In this document: piece by piece, positions 47,101 through 55,677 of the stretch | Numbering within the stretch: the first letter of the stretch is position 1 | How the letters are laid out: each line of letters begins with the position of its first letter | NCBI RefSeq assembly: GCF_052065415.1 | Contig: NZ_JBQHUB010000016.1 | Location: 1 to 64,000, forward strand | From: Pseudoflavonifractor_A sp022772585 | GTDB taxonomy: Bacteria; Bacillota; Clostridia; Oscillospirales; Oscillospiraceae | Reading direction: 5' to 3' | DNA: 64,000 nucleotides | Notes under the pieces: model-generated | The model's database searches: none | What the model was told of the DNA's origin: nothing | Seen by the model: only the letters and a program-made list of their open reading frames with translations | Made by a program: the position numbers and the translations under genes

Positions 47101-50070
47101 AAAGGTGCCGGTAGCGGTGACAGACAGGGTATCACTTTCCAGTTTTCCGGTGAACACGGCATTGGTGTAGACCAGCGTAGCTGTAGCTTTGCCGTCATAG
47201 TCCTTGTCGCTGGCGGTGATGCCGGACACGGTGACCGGTTTGCGGCTGATGGTGAAGTCCCTCGTGGCGGAGGCTTCGGCATAGTTCGTACCAGCCGCCT
47301 TGGTGACCTTGACGGTGTAGTCGCCCGCATCCTTGGGGGCTGTCTCGGTATAGGTGCTGTTGTCCGCGCCCTTGACCTTATACTTCACGGTGACGGTTCC
47401 GTCGCCGGTGACGGAATATCCATTTTCTTCCAGATCGGCGGGCTGTCCGTTGTACTCTTTACCGGGGTCGCCGGTAATGGTCACACCGCCGGCGGCCTTG
47501 TTCACCGTGACGGTGGCGGTATTACTCTTGACAGTGCTTCCTCCGTAGGTCACCGCACAATAGTATTGATATGTACCCGCGTTGGGCTGGGTCAAGGTCA
47601 GCGTGTTCGAGGTTTCGTTCGTCAACTTCTCGGTGCCCTTGTACCACTGGTAGGTAATTCCATCCGTTCCGCCGCTGGAATTCTGGGCGGAAACACTGAG
47701 TTGGACATCGCCGCCGTAGGTGACGGTCTGGCTCTGAGGCTGGGCGGTGATCGTCACAGCAAGCTTGTAAGTAGCCTTCACGGACAAGGCACTGTAAGGC
47801 ATGGTGAAGGCGTTGTTGGAAATACTTACAGAAGGGGTCGTCGTCCATGAATCGAATACATAGCCGGTTTTGTTGTAGGGCACCAGGGAGAAGGATGTGC
47901 CCGCCTTTCCATAACGGGTTCCACCGTAGTCGTCAATCAAGCCTGCCACGGTGCAGTCAGTGAGGGTCAGGGGACAATATACACTGCCCGTGACGCGCTC
48001 CGCACCCGACAGTGTTCCGTTCACATAGAGATTGTAGCCGCCGGTGTTCAGCGACGCGCCTTCCGGAACAGTCAGGCTCTCATCACTTGCAATGCAATAA
48101 ACGGACGGCAGCGTCTGACTGCCATAGACCGTGCCGTTCTTGCCGAGGAAGTAGAAACCGGCGGTTTTCGTTGGGGTGGTATATTGGCCCTCGTTGTTGA
48201 CATAGGTCCATGCGGTGCCATTCAGAGTAAAATTGATACCAGATGACGTAGCATCGCCGCCGTGGCCGATGTCAGCAGCAGGGGTGGTCATAGCGCTTTG
48301 ATCGCCTCTGGTGGCAGTGACTGTTCCGCCGGAGATGGTAATACTACCGCTGCCGCCGACATAATGGCCGCCGCCGATGCCGGCAGCCCACTTGCCGCCG
48401 GTGGCGTTAACCGTGCCGCCCTGAATTGAAACCGTTCCCAGATAAGTCGTAGCCGTTTGGCCGGCGCCGGTACCGATGCCGGCACCCATATTGCCGCCTG
48501 TGGCTTTGACTGTGCCGCCGCTGATCACAATTGTACCTGCTTTGGTGTAGTTGCCGCTGCCGATGCCGGCAGCCTGAAGACCGCCCTCGGCCGTGACATT
48601 GCCGCCGGAGATCTTAATCGTTCCCATTGCGGTGCCGCCCGGGGCGTTGCCGATACCGGGAGCATAACTGGTGCCGTAGGCCTTAACCGTACCGTTGGAG
48701 ATGGTAATGCTGCCCTGTGGAGAACCTCCGCCGCCGCCGATTGCTGCACCACAGTCCGTATTACGAACAAAATTGGTTCTCGCAGTAACAGTACCGCCGC
48801 TAATGCTGACATTGACAGAATTTTTAGCAATAGCACTATCAGCCTTGCTGCCGCTGCCGATTCCCGCTCCTGTATCTGCATCTGCATTAATTTCGCCGCC
48901 TGTAATCGTGACACTGCTGGTGTCAGATACCCATGAACCGGCACCATATCCATATCCTGTGCCAATTCCGGCGCCACTGGCACCGTGGGCCTCGATTTTG
49001 CCGCCGTTAATAGTGACATTGACCGGTAGGATCGCGTCGCTACCGCCGCCGATGGCTGCGCCACTCGAAGCCGTGGCGTAGATCTCACCGCCGTTGATTG
49101 CTATTGTGGACGTTACAGACGCTCCCGCATAACCGCTGCCGATGGCTGCGCCATTCGAAGCCGTTGCGTTGATCTTACCGCCGCTGATGATAACCTGGCA
49201 GGGACTCGAACGACCACCGCCGATGGCTGCGCCGCCGTTGGTATAAGTAGAGTTGGCGGTGATATCACCGCCGTTGATGGTAACCTTGCCGGTACACCAA
49301 CGACCACCGCCGATGGCTGCGCCTTCGTAGTTAGAAGTGGCGTTGATCGTACCGCCGTTGATGGTAACGTCGGCAGTGCCATAATAATCATCAGCGCAGC
49401 TGCCGCCGCCGATGGCTGCGCTACAGCTGTTAGCAGTAGCGGTGACCGTACCGCCATTGATGGTAACGGTGGCAGTGCCATATTCACCGGAATTTTTTCT
49501 GCCGCTGGCGCCGATGGCTGCGCCATAGCCGTTAGAAGTAGCGTTGATCGTACCGCCATTGATGGTAATGCTGCCGGCTCCGCTCATGCTCTTTTCGAGG
49601 CGCTGGCCGCCAATGGCGGCATCATAATACGACGACGATGACGATGACGACGAATTCTCGACATTCAGTTTGCCGGTGCCAGCAGACTGACCGTAGATGG
49701 TCAGCGTGCCGACATTCTTCATCACCTGGATGTTGCCCTTGATGGTGAGACTGCAGCCGTCGGCCAGGATCAGGTGGACATTGCCCTTGACTGTGATGCA
49801 GGCAAAGGTGTCCGCGGAGTCCGTTTTGCCGATGGTCACATTGCTGTTTACCACATACCAGGTGTCCTGTCCGTCCTGACCCCAGGTAATGGCCGTGTCG
49901 CTTTCACTGCCCGTCACCTCGGTGGCGCTGGAACAGGTTGCTTGTTTCAGTTGTTTTGCGCTGCTGTCCCAGTAATAATAGGTTACATTCGTTGCCGCCA
50001 GCGCCGTGGCCGGCAGCAGCGTTAGGCACAGGGCCAGCGCCGTGATGATACTGAACAATCGTTTTTTCAT
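44182..50070 (-). CDS. Giant S-layer-anchored adhesin-like protein
   Basis: The 1962-residue protein has a signal peptide (MKKRLFSIITALALCLTLLPATALA), a beta-helix region of repeated INGGTI-NATS-GAAIGGG units (about 130-620), Ig-like domains (ITAQPQSQTVTYGGDVQLSVSA), MBG/YDG-type repeats (SGITASDKDYDGKATATLVYTN, ISPRPVTVT), further Ig-like units and three C-terminal SLH domains (last about 190 residues). A run of seven serines (near 147-153) is coded by a CGT/CAT trinucleotide array. It is anchored to the wall by SLH domains. Its promoter carries candidate LytTR sites and the LytTR gene is next upstream. The last 600 bp are nearly identical to the SLH gene at 23544. Confidence 0.92.
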   Translation of the reverse strand: MKKRLFSIITALALCLTLLPATALAATNVTYYYWDSSAKQLKQATCSSATEVTGSESDTAITWGQDGQDTWYVVNSNVTIGKTDSADTFACITVKGNVHLILADGCSLTIKGNIQVMKNVGTLTIYGQSAGTGKLNVENSSSSSSSSYYDAAIGGQRLEKSMSGAGSITINGGTINATSNGYGAAIGASGRKNSGEYGTATVTINGGTVTATANSCSAAIGGGSCADDYYGTADVTINGGTINATSNYEGAAIGGGRWCTGKVTINGGDITANSTYTNGGAAIGGGRSSPCQVIISGGKINATASNGAAIGSGYAGASVTSTIAINGGEIYATASSGAAIGGGSDAILPVNVTINGGKIEAHGASGAGIGTGYGYGAGSWVSDTSSVTITGGEINADADTGAGIGSGSKADSAIAKNSVNVSISGGTVTARTNFVRNTDCGAAIGGGGGSPQGSITISNGTVKAYGTSYAPGIGNAPGGTAMGTIKISGGNVTAEGGLQAAGIGSGNYTKAGTIVISGGTVKATGGNMGAGIGTGAGQTATTYLGTVSIQGGTVNATGGKWAAGIGGGHYVGGSGSITISGGTVTATRGDQSAMTTPAADIGHGGDATSSGINFTLNGTAWTYVNNEGQYTTPTKTAGFYFLGKNGTVYGSQTLPSVYCIASDESLTVPEGASLNTGGYNLYVNGTLSGAERVTGSVYCPLTLTDCTVAGLIDDYGGTRYGKAGTSFSLVPYNKTGYVFDSWTTTPSVSISNNAFTMPYSALSVKATYKLAVTITAQPQSQTVTYGGDVQLSVSAQNSSGGTDGITYQWYKGTEKLTNETSNTLTLTQPNAGTYQYYCAVTYGGSTVKSNTATVTVNKAAGGVTITGDPGKEYNGQPADLEENGYSVTGDGTVTVKYKVKGADNSTYTETAPKDAGDYTVKVTKAAGTNYAEASATRDFTISRKPVTVSGITASDKDYDGKATATLVYTNAVFTGKLESDTLSVTATGTFEDKNVGTDKTVNITGLTLGGDSAGNYTLAEEEQQATTTASISPRPVTVTIQPKSSAYGAAIAELTATDNGIVDGDTDVYALATSATSSSPVGTYDITGEGKSANYVFTFENGTKAYTITAAPQSATVTMEGWTYGDTPNEPVVTGDAEDGAVTYRYKVKDGGYLTEKPTDAGSYTVEATIAATANYQETVVPADFTIAKKELTVTGLTATDRVYAAGNTTVELAGGVLSGIVSGDEEQVAAVMPTTGTITDANAGENKIVTFAEITLTGEKAGNYTLTQPTVTVTISKADPAVGTVTKASPDTIYTSTALGDISLSRASEAIDGTLQLTAGQTLTAGTADYGWTFTPTDSTNYKTVTGTISLTVEADTLSSISASGTPDTTSYKYGEAFKTDGLTVIATYASGNTRDVTAEVTFGALAVGDTSIELSYQGKTCTVSGLTVDKADAPTLADISVWQKYTVTTEQSKDIGRAGMPADAGTLTYAKGTPAKSDPVTIYGWNVDNTGKVTYTLSSELPACRATLPVVITSDNYEDATVNINIELTAKDVPTVSANDITVTYTGFAVPASAITGTASVEGSWSFKNAAPVKVADSSENVTVVFIPTDTDTYETVEDIIKVTINKATPTGTPAYTAITTGDKTLADADLSVGSITPAGGSIVWDLGDSQTVSANTAYNWTYTPAVADQANYNNLTGSIKPYVVSSSGSGGSSTPTYSVTAASTKNGTVSVSPKNASKGDTVTITVKPDKGYELDTLKVLDKNGDRIKVTEKNGVYIFTMPASKVTIETVFTEIEQTTENPFKDVSASAYYYDAVIWAAENGITRGTSATTFSPNAPCTRAQIVTFLWRAAGSPVVNYAMNFSDVPADAYYAEAVRWAVSQGITTGTGDGTFSPNATCTRAQAMTFIYRSEQAQGGGMQGAWMFQNPFFDVDLENYYGEAVMWAVANGITNGTSDTTFSPGADCTRAQIVTFLFRCLGK

Positions 50071-50106
50071 AGAGGTTCCTCCTGCTTTGGAAATATAACC
50101 GCATTT

Positions 50107-50180
50107 ACTTTACGGCTTTGCGCCGTCTGTTTCAATAGCCCCTGCGCGAAACGACATTAAAACGGCGTAAAACGACAAAA
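50107..50180 (-). promoter_or_regulatory. Promoter of the giant SLH gene with LytTR-type direct repeats
   Basis: Minus strand TTGAAA (50130-50135), 17 bp, TAAAGT (50107-50112). Upstream, at 50148-50180, three CGTTTT-type direct repeats (TGTCGTTTTA, CGCCGTTTTA, TGTCGTTTCG) lie 10-11 bp apart, similar to LytTR-binding direct repeats and positioned for activation. Confidence 0.6.
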
Positions 50181-50187
50181 ACCGCCG

Positions 50188-50229
50188 CACACCCTGCTGC
50201 CGAAGCAAGCAGCCGTGTGCGGCGGTTTG
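50188..50229 (-). terminator. Terminator of the LytTR gene
   Basis: Minus strand AAACCGCCGCACACGGCT / AGGGTGTGCGGCGGTTT followed by TTTTGTCGTTTT. Confidence 0.85.
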
Positions 50230-50241
50230 GATATGGGTTTG

Positions 50242-51048
50242 TCACGTTTCGCTATCTCTCTCCCGCGTCTTGCCAAAGTAGCGCATCAGTGCTTTGTTGG
50301 TGTCGCTGCTGATTTTGACGTATTCGATCTCCGTAAGATTGAACAGGATGCACCCGCAGTGGCCCTTGAAGGTGGGGAAACAGGTCACCTTCAGATAGGC
50401 GTCGATCTCCGGGCTGTAGTCCATGACCTCCAGCGTTTCACCGTACAGTGTGGCCCGCTCATACAGACGCAGCCATTTGGTATTCATGTTGGAAAACAGG
50501 CTGCCGAAGGAGCTGCCGATCAGCTTTTCCAGAGGCATTTTTTCCAGCTTCGCCAGGGCGGGGTTGCCGTAGCGGAAGATCCAGTCCACGGCGCGGCGCT
50601 CCTCGTCGAACACCATCTCAATGTCCGTGAAGGCGAAGGGCATGGCGTCAAAGCCGCGGTAATGGGCCCGGTATTCCTCCTCCGTGGCGGGAATACCGTC
50701 CCGGGTGAAGCCGCTGATCAGGCGCTTCTGCGCTTCCTGAAGACGGGCGATGATCTGGTTTTTCTTCCGGATGGTGTAGATCAGGGATTCGCCGTTGTTG
50801 AGATTGATGTGGTCGGTGATGTCGTGGATGGCCATGGCGGACACCAGACAACCCCGGTGGACCTTGATAAATCCGTCGCCCAGGGCTTCCTCCAGCTCAC
50901 TGATCTTCATTCGCGTCTCATATACCTTGCCGCCGGAGACGTGGATCTCGGCGGTCCTTTCGATCATCAGGACATAGAGAATGGTGTTGGCGTTCAGCAC
51001 CAGCTTTGCCCCGTTGGATAAAATCGTGATGTATGCTGCTTTCTGCAA
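50242..51048 (-). CDS. LytTR-family regulator with C-terminal PAS-like domain
   Basis: The 268-residue protein starts with a LytTR DNA-binding domain (about 3-100: AYITILSNGAKLVLNANTILYVLM, VHRGCLVSAMAIHDI), the reverse of the usual receiver-LytTR order, and then a PAS-like domain (about 140-255; PFAFTDIEMVFDEERRAVDWIFRYGNPAL, EIDAYLKVTCFPTFKGHCGCI). It is a one-component sensor with no receiver. I chose a TTG start at 51048, behind AAGAGG and downstream of the promoter at 51083-51111; longer readings would start inside the promoter. Its likely target is the SLH gene at 44182. Confidence 0.85.
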   Translation of the reverse strand: MQKAAYITILSNGAKLVLNANTILYVLMIERTAEIHVSGGKVYETRMKISELEEALGDGFIKVHRGCLVSAMAIHDITDHINLNNGESLIYTIRKKNQIIARLQEAQKRLISGFTRDGIPATEEEYRAHYRGFDAMPFAFTDIEMVFDEERRAVDWIFRYGNPALAKLEKMPLEKLIGSSFGSLFSNMNTKWLRLYERATLYGETLEVMDYSPEIDAYLKVTCFPTFKGHCGCILFNLTEIEYVKISSDTNKALMRYFGKTRERDSET

Positions 51049-51082
51049 TTCAAGTACCTCTTTTTCTCTGACTGGTACAGGA

Positions 51083-51111
51083 ATTATCGCATATTTCCTT
51101 TTGAATTTCAA
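51083..51111 (-). promoter_or_regulatory. Promoter of the LytTR gene
   Basis: Minus strand TTGAAA (51106-51111), 17 bp, GATAAT (51083-51088). It supports the downstream TTG start. Confidence 0.7.
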
Positions 51112-51155
51112 CTGTGTCCGGCGCACGGATATGGCTGCAGGCAAACCGTGTAAAA

Positions 51156-51389
51156 TTACATTGTCTCCCGGCGCTTCTGCCAGACCAGATCGTAGCCCAG
51201 CACATCGGCCAGCTCAACGGCTTCGGTGTTCCGCAGGGAGCCGTGCCGCAGATTGCCGGACAGGTTGGGGACGCTGCTGCTCCAGCCGTGTTCGTCGGCC
51301 AGCAGCTTTACCGCCTCCGTCATGGTCATGCCCTTCCAGGCGATGAAGGATTTCACTTCATTACGGCAGTATTCCGCCTTGTTTAACAC
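51156..51389 (-). CDS. Small HTH-like protein
   Basis: A 77-residue protein with a regulator-type pattern (FIAWKGMTMTEAVKLLADEHGWSSSVPNLSGNLRHGSLRNTEAVELADVLGYDLVWQKR), known from small Clostridia proteins and resembling phage repressor HTHs. I prefer the GTG at 51389 (AGGTG upstream) over a TTG at 51410. Independent of the LytTR gene; target unknown. Confidence 0.65.
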   Translation of the reverse strand: MLNKAEYCRNEVKSFIAWKGMTMTEAVKLLADEHGWSSSVPNLSGNLRHGSLRNTEAVELADVLGYDLVWQKRRETM

Positions 51390-51625
51390 TGTTTTACGAA
51401 CACCTGCCAATCAGCGCCATCCGGTTTTCTACATAGGCTGCTATATGTGATGTCCTGCAATATCAGCCGGGTGACATCTTGGAAATACAGCCCTGAAGAA
51501 TAAAATGAACGTGGATGAAGCATATGCCGATGAAAAGGGCAAACGATGACCATGGCGCCGGAGCAAATCCTCAAGGATCTCTTTGTAAGAACTGAAACAG
51601 AACAAGCGGAAAAACAATAAAACGG

Positions 51626-51661
51626 AAATTCCCTGTAAGGTGCCCGCCTTACAGGGAATTT
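51626..51661. terminator. Hairpin in the gap 51411-51790
   Basis: AAATTCCCTGTAAGG / CCTTACAGGGAATTT, a perfect 15-bp stem with a 6-nt loop; T-rich on the minus side. The rest of the gap holds the ECF promoter. A 24-codon ORF (51546-51620, MTMAPEQILKDLF) may be a leftover gene end. Confidence 0.7.
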
Positions 51662-51716
51662 ATTCTGATCATCTATAATCTTACGTTAAACTTTGAATAG
51701 CCCAAAAATGTTCCAC

Positions 51717-51753
51717 TTGACTTCTGAAACGAAAACGGATATGGTGCCGTCTA
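51717..51753 (+). promoter_or_regulatory. Overlapping sigma-A and ECF-type promoters of the sigma factor gene
   Basis: TGAAAC (51725-51730), 17 bp, CGTCTA (51748-51753), the form of ECF sigma-W/M-type promoters and thus likely autoregulation. A sigma-A-type TTGACT (51717-51722), 17 bp, TATGGT (51740-51745) overlaps it. Confidence 0.65.
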
Positions 51754-51790
51754 ATAGGATGAAGCCGCTTCAAGTACCGGGGGAAACACT

Positions 51791-52393
51791 ATGGAACAAA
51801 TCGAAACAAAGAAAGCACAATTTTCAGCCGCCATGGGAGATCAGGAGATCATTCAACTGTTCTTTCAGAGGTGCGAGGAAGCCATTACCCAGACCCAGAA
51901 GAAATATGGTGCGCTGTGCCGTAGTGTGGCCCAGCGGCTCCTGGCAGACCCCAGAGACACGGAGGAGTGTGTCAGTGACACCTACCTTCGTGCCTGGAAT
52001 GCCATCCCGCCGGAACGCCCCCGCTCTCTGCGGGCCTATCTGGCCCGCATCACCCGGAATCTGGCATTGGACCGTTATAACTACAATACTGCCGCCCAGC
52101 GCAGCACCGCCCTCACCGACGCTTTTGAGGAATTGGAACCTTGGATCGTTGCCGGGCAGGGTGATCCGGACACAGAACTGGATGCATCAGAGCTGCGCCG
52201 GGTGCTGAACGGCTTCCTGCGCCGTCAGAGCGCTGAGGCCCGCGTGTTCTTTTTGCGCCGCTACTGGTATGGAGAGAGCATCCGGGAGATTGCGGAAGAA
52301 TGCCATGCCAGCGAAGCAAAGGTCAAGACATCCCTGTTCCGCACACGGGAACGGCTGCGCGCGGAACTGGAACAGGAAAGGATCACACTATGA
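51791..52393 (+). CDS. ECF-type RNA polymerase sigma factor
   Basis: The 200-residue protein has sigma region 2 (about 25-95; YGALCRSVAQRLLADPRDTEECVSDTYLRAWNAIPPERPRSLRAYLARITRNLALD) and region 4 (about 140-195; VFFLRRYWYGESIREIAEECHASEAKVKTSLFRTRERL). Start at 51791 behind GGGGGAAA. The stop codon overlaps the anti-sigma start as ATGA. It directs transcription from ECF promoters, including probably its own. Confidence 0.95.
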   Translation: MEQIETKKAQFSAAMGDQEIIQLFFQRCEEAITQTQKKYGALCRSVAQRLLADPRDTEECVSDTYLRAWNAIPPERPRSLRAYLARITRNLALDRYNYNTAAQRSTALTDAFEELEPWIVAGQGDPDTELDASELRRVLNGFLRRQSAEARVFFLRRYWYGESIREIAEECHASEAKVKTSLFRTRERLRAELEQERITL

Positions 52394-53520
52394 ACAAAAC
52401 TCGTTTTCAGAAATGGATGAACGCCGTGGACGATGACTTGCTGGAGGAAGCGCAGCAGCCCATGCGGAAGAGACGGACCTGGCTGTACAGTGCCGGGGCG
52501 ATTGCCGCCTGTCTTGCCGTGGCTGTAACTGCCGTCACCATGACCCACCGGGGCACTGACCAGCCGGCCATGATCGCAAACCCCATGCACGAATCCAGCG
52601 CAGCTGAGTTTCAGCAGCTGGGGTACTCCATCCCTCTGCCGGACAGCGCCTCTGGCACCTCCTACTACCTGATCGACACAGGGGAAAGCGACAAGCAAAT
52701 GGCCGAAGTTAATTTTGAACAGGGCGGACGGTCGTACTACTGCCGTGCCTTAAAGGCAGAGCAGCCCCAGGACATCTCCGGCATTTTTGCTGACTGGACG
52801 GAGAGCCTGGACTGGAGCGGCGAAGATGTCTCCGTGCAGCTGCGCAAGTCCGAGGATGCGGCCTGGGTGGGCTGGTATGCCCCGGAGGCCGAGGTGCAGT
52901 GGTGTGTTGCCGGCGGCAGCGATGCCCAGGTGCTGCTGGACACCGCCCAAACCATTGTGGAGAAGCTGGGGTACGTCATGCCGCTGTATCCGATGGAAAG
53001 TGTGGAGGATGCCTTTGCCGACGGCGGATACTCTGTGGACTTCACGGCAGCGGACCTTGTCAAAACCGGGGATGGGTATTCCCTGACCGCGGAGATCTAT
53101 GACTATGACCGCTATGAACTGGAAGATATTCAGGGTTTGAAAGAAGGCGACCAGATCCAGGTCTGTCGGAAGCCGGTGACCGTTGAGAGCATCCGGCGGG
53201 ATAACGGCACCGTCATCATCAACGGCGGCATCGAAAGCGGCGGCGTAGAGCTGATTGAGGATGACGGTCTGTACCGCACCTACGCAATGGATGACCATCC
53301 GATCTACTATGATCTGGGAACGATCACCCTGCCCCTATCTACCGACTGCACCTTTGAAGATCACGCCGACCTGGAACATGAACCTGATGGCCTGGTTTAT
53401 GAGTACGAGGACGTCCCATCGGCTATTACGTCCAGTGAAATGCCCTTCAACTGCTACAACACGGTCATCACTGTCCGGCAGGAGCAGGTGGTGCAGATCA
53501 TCCGCTATTGGATTCCCTGA
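52390..53520 (+). CDS. Membrane anti-sigma factor (probable)
   Basis: The 376-residue protein has a cytoplasmic N-terminus (about 1-38; FQKWMNAVDDDLLEEAQQPM), one transmembrane helix (about 39-60; LYSAGAIAACLAVAVTAV) and a large extracytoplasmic domain. The size, topology and coupling to the ECF gene indicate the anti-sigma factor, which would hold the sigma at the membrane until a signal arrives. The external domain has no recognised family. Confidence 0.8.
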   Translation: MNKTRFQKWMNAVDDDLLEEAQQPMRKRRTWLYSAGAIAACLAVAVTAVTMTHRGTDQPAMIANPMHESSAAEFQQLGYSIPLPDSASGTSYYLIDTGESDKQMAEVNFEQGGRSYYCRALKAEQPQDISGIFADWTESLDWSGEDVSVQLRKSEDAAWVGWYAPEAEVQWCVAGGSDAQVLLDTAQTIVEKLGYVMPLYPMESVEDAFADGGYSVDFTAADLVKTGDGYSLTAEIYDYDRYELEDIQGLKEGDQIQVCRKPVTVESIRRDNGTVIINGGIESGGVELIEDDGLYRTYAMDDHPIYYDLGTITLPLSTDCTFEDHADLEHEPDGLVYEYEDVPSAITSSEMPFNCYNTVITVRQEQVVQIIRYWIP

Positions 53521-53552
53521 TGGATCAACATATAGAATCGAGGTAACATGAC

Positions 53553-54818
53553 ATGATTCAGAAAGAAAAATACAACGTAAAAAGGGTGCTTGCCCTGATT
53601 CTGTCTCTCGCCTGCGTGACAGGGCTGCTGGCAGGGTGCGCTCAGCAGAACACCGGTGAAGGCAAAGCTGAGGGAAGCTCCTCGGAAGAACCATCGTCCG
53701 ACACCTGGTATGAAGCAGATCAGGAAGCAGGCATTCTGACCGTCCGCCTTCCCGCCGAAAAGGAAGGATTCATTTGGGACTTTACCATCGACGACACCAC
53801 CCTGTTGGAGCTGGTCACGCTGGAGGACAATGACGGCACCTTTGTTGCCAGCTTCCGGGCGCTGGAAGACGGCGAGACAGTTGTGTCTTTCTCCTATGCC
53901 AAGGATGATGTGCTGGAGGAAATCCGGGCGCTGAATGTTACCTGCAAGGATGGAAAAGTAGCCGACGTCTCCAACGCTTCCGTTATGCCCATTAGTGGGC
54001 AGGATGATCCGGAGATCACAGACCTTCGAAACAGCAACAGCATCCCCATGATTATGAAGGAACACAGCGCGGTGACCTGCGTCTCCGAGACCTGGGACGG
54101 GGAGAACAACTGGCAGAATAAGACTGTCCGTCAATTCGTCAGTTCCGATGGTCGCCTGTGGTATGACTACGAACAGTACGATGATGCTGACCAGGTCGTA
54201 TACTGCGAGGCGGGATACATCAACGATGACGTTCCCGGTGCCCTGTATACCTGCGAAAAAGACGGCCTGAAAACGATGACGCTGTGCCCGGCGTCTGAGT
54301 ATGAAGCCATGGTGTCTGATCGCTGGCTGGCGCGTCAGCCGTATGACTATGAGACCGTGGCGGACAAGACCGACAGCACAGAGTATGGAACCACCACCCT
54401 GACCGCCGCCAGGCAGAATGGTCTGACAGGGATCAACAGCGAGGTCATTTACTTTATCGACGATGCGACCGGCCTCATCACCGGCATGGAGGTGACGGAG
54501 CATAGTGCAGAGGACGGCAGCGTAGTCTCCGTGACCCGCAGCAATATTCTCTACGATGAACCCCGGCTCATGGAGGAGCAGGCGGCTATGAATATTCTGT
54601 TCCCGGAGGACGCCTGCTATCTGAACGTGATCATCAATCCCGGAAAAGAGAATTCCGAGGAACAGGCTTTCCAGATGGATAAGTCCACGGAGGTGGAATT
54701 TGACGCCATGGAGGGCTATCAGCTGTACTACGATTATGATTGTACCCAGCCCATGGATTGGATCGATGTGGGGCAGAATAAGCTGACTGTCTATGTCACG
54801 ATAGATCCTGCGAAATAA
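53553..54818 (+). CDS. Secreted lipoprotein of the sigma operon
   Basis: The 421-residue protein has a type II signal with lipobox LLAGC (C29), a Ser/Glu/Gly-rich linker, a protease-inhibitor-like beta domain (EAGILTVRLPAEKEGFIWDFTIDD) and a C-terminal beta domain. It follows the anti-sigma gene by 32 nt, and is likely part of the same envelope response. Confidence 0.8.
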   Translation: MIQKEKYNVKRVLALILSLACVTGLLAGCAQQNTGEGKAEGSSSEEPSSDTWYEADQEAGILTVRLPAEKEGFIWDFTIDDTTLLELVTLEDNDGTFVASFRALEDGETVVSFSYAKDDVLEEIRALNVTCKDGKVADVSNASVMPISGQDDPEITDLRNSNSIPMIMKEHSAVTCVSETWDGENNWQNKTVRQFVSSDGRLWYDYEQYDDADQVVYCEAGYINDDVPGALYTCEKDGLKTMTLCPASEYEAMVSDRWLARQPYDYETVADKTDSTEYGTTTLTAARQNGLTGINSEVIYFIDDATGLITGMEVTEHSAEDGSVVSVTRSNILYDEPRLMEEQAAMNILFPEDACYLNVIINPGKENSEEQAFQMDKSTEVEFDAMEGYQLYYDYDCTQPMDWIDVGQNKLTVYVTIDPAK

Positions 54819-54999
54819 GCATTTAAGAGATTCTTCTGTGATTGAACACAAACAGATTTCGAAAATCTAACGCCGTAAACGGCATAGGAAGATCACTATA
54901 AATCAAACACACGAGCAGTGGAATAGATGGACAATTCTTGTCACTTCGGATATTAAGCCCGCATCGGTGCAGACGACGATAAGATTTCTCCATTGCCAA

Positions 55000-55142
55000 T
55001 GGCGCACTTCTATACAGGGTAAACCCTGTATTGTGCGTCCTGCGGAGCGAACAGCCCGGACAATTGAAGTCCGGGCTGTTTTGCGTCACTTCGTTCCGAA
55101 CAAGGGAGTGCCTCCCTTGCGCTGCTTACGCAGCTATTGGTA
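55000..55142 (-). repeat. Dispersed repeat copy 3 (inverted), interrupting a recombinase gene
   Basis: On the minus strand GCTGCGTAAGCAGCGCAAGGG, then CTTGTTCGGAACG, the palindrome AACAGCCCGGAC / GTCCGGGCTGTT and GTGCGCCATTGG. It begins right where the recombinase reading frame (KTYTNS) breaks off. The stretch 54819-54999 shows no gene. Confidence 0.75.
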
Positions 55143-55420
55143 TAGGTCTTGAAGTTGACCGTACAGCCTGTGTACTCTCTGCGTTCCAGAATGTTGACCA
55201 CAGAACTATCTCGCCATTCGTAGGGGTTCTCCGGTTCGGCGTAAGGGGTCTTCTGCCCCTGCCGTTTCTTGTAGGCAGTGGGCGTCAGCACCTTGTCCGC
55301 TTTGAGCTGATTGGTGATCTGCTGAGGGCCGCGTCTCTCCATACACATATCGAAGATACGTTTGACCACAGCGGCAGCTTCTTCATCAACGATTCACTGG
55401 TGCTTGTCCGCCGGGTCTTT
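55143..55420 (-). pseudogene. Truncated large serine recombinase
   Basis: On the minus strand KDPADKHQ, a stop, IVDEEAAAVVKRIFDMCMERRGPQQI, then RDSSVVNILERREYTGCTVNFKTYTNS: the PF07508 recombinase domain of Tn4451/TnpX-type large serine recombinases. A W-to-stop change (TGA) interrupts it, and repeat copy 3 replaces the 3' end. The catalytic N-terminus is absent. Confidence 0.8.
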
Positions 55421-55569
55421 GACACAGGTGGTACAGCGTCAACAGCGTCCACCGCCTTCCGCTCCTTGCGGGCGTGATCTGTGAAAACCCTTGCTGTCAT
55501 TTTCTGTGCATCCGGCAGATGCAGGATGTGCTCCATGACCTCCTTTTTGATGGGATGGATAGGATAGAA

Positions 55570-55600
55570 AAAGACCGCCTGCATTTTCGGTAGACGGTCT
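55570..55600 (-). terminator. Terminator-like hairpin in mobile-element debris
   Basis: Minus strand AGACCGTCTACC / AGGCGGTCT followed by TTTTTCTATCC. The rest of 55421-55942 holds only repeat fragments and no supported gene. Confidence 0.6.
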
Positions 55601-55677
55601 GACTGACGGCATGGGATTTTCAAACTTTGCGGCGGGGACTGTCTGCGTCAGAAGATTGTATCCGCCACAAAGTGCGC

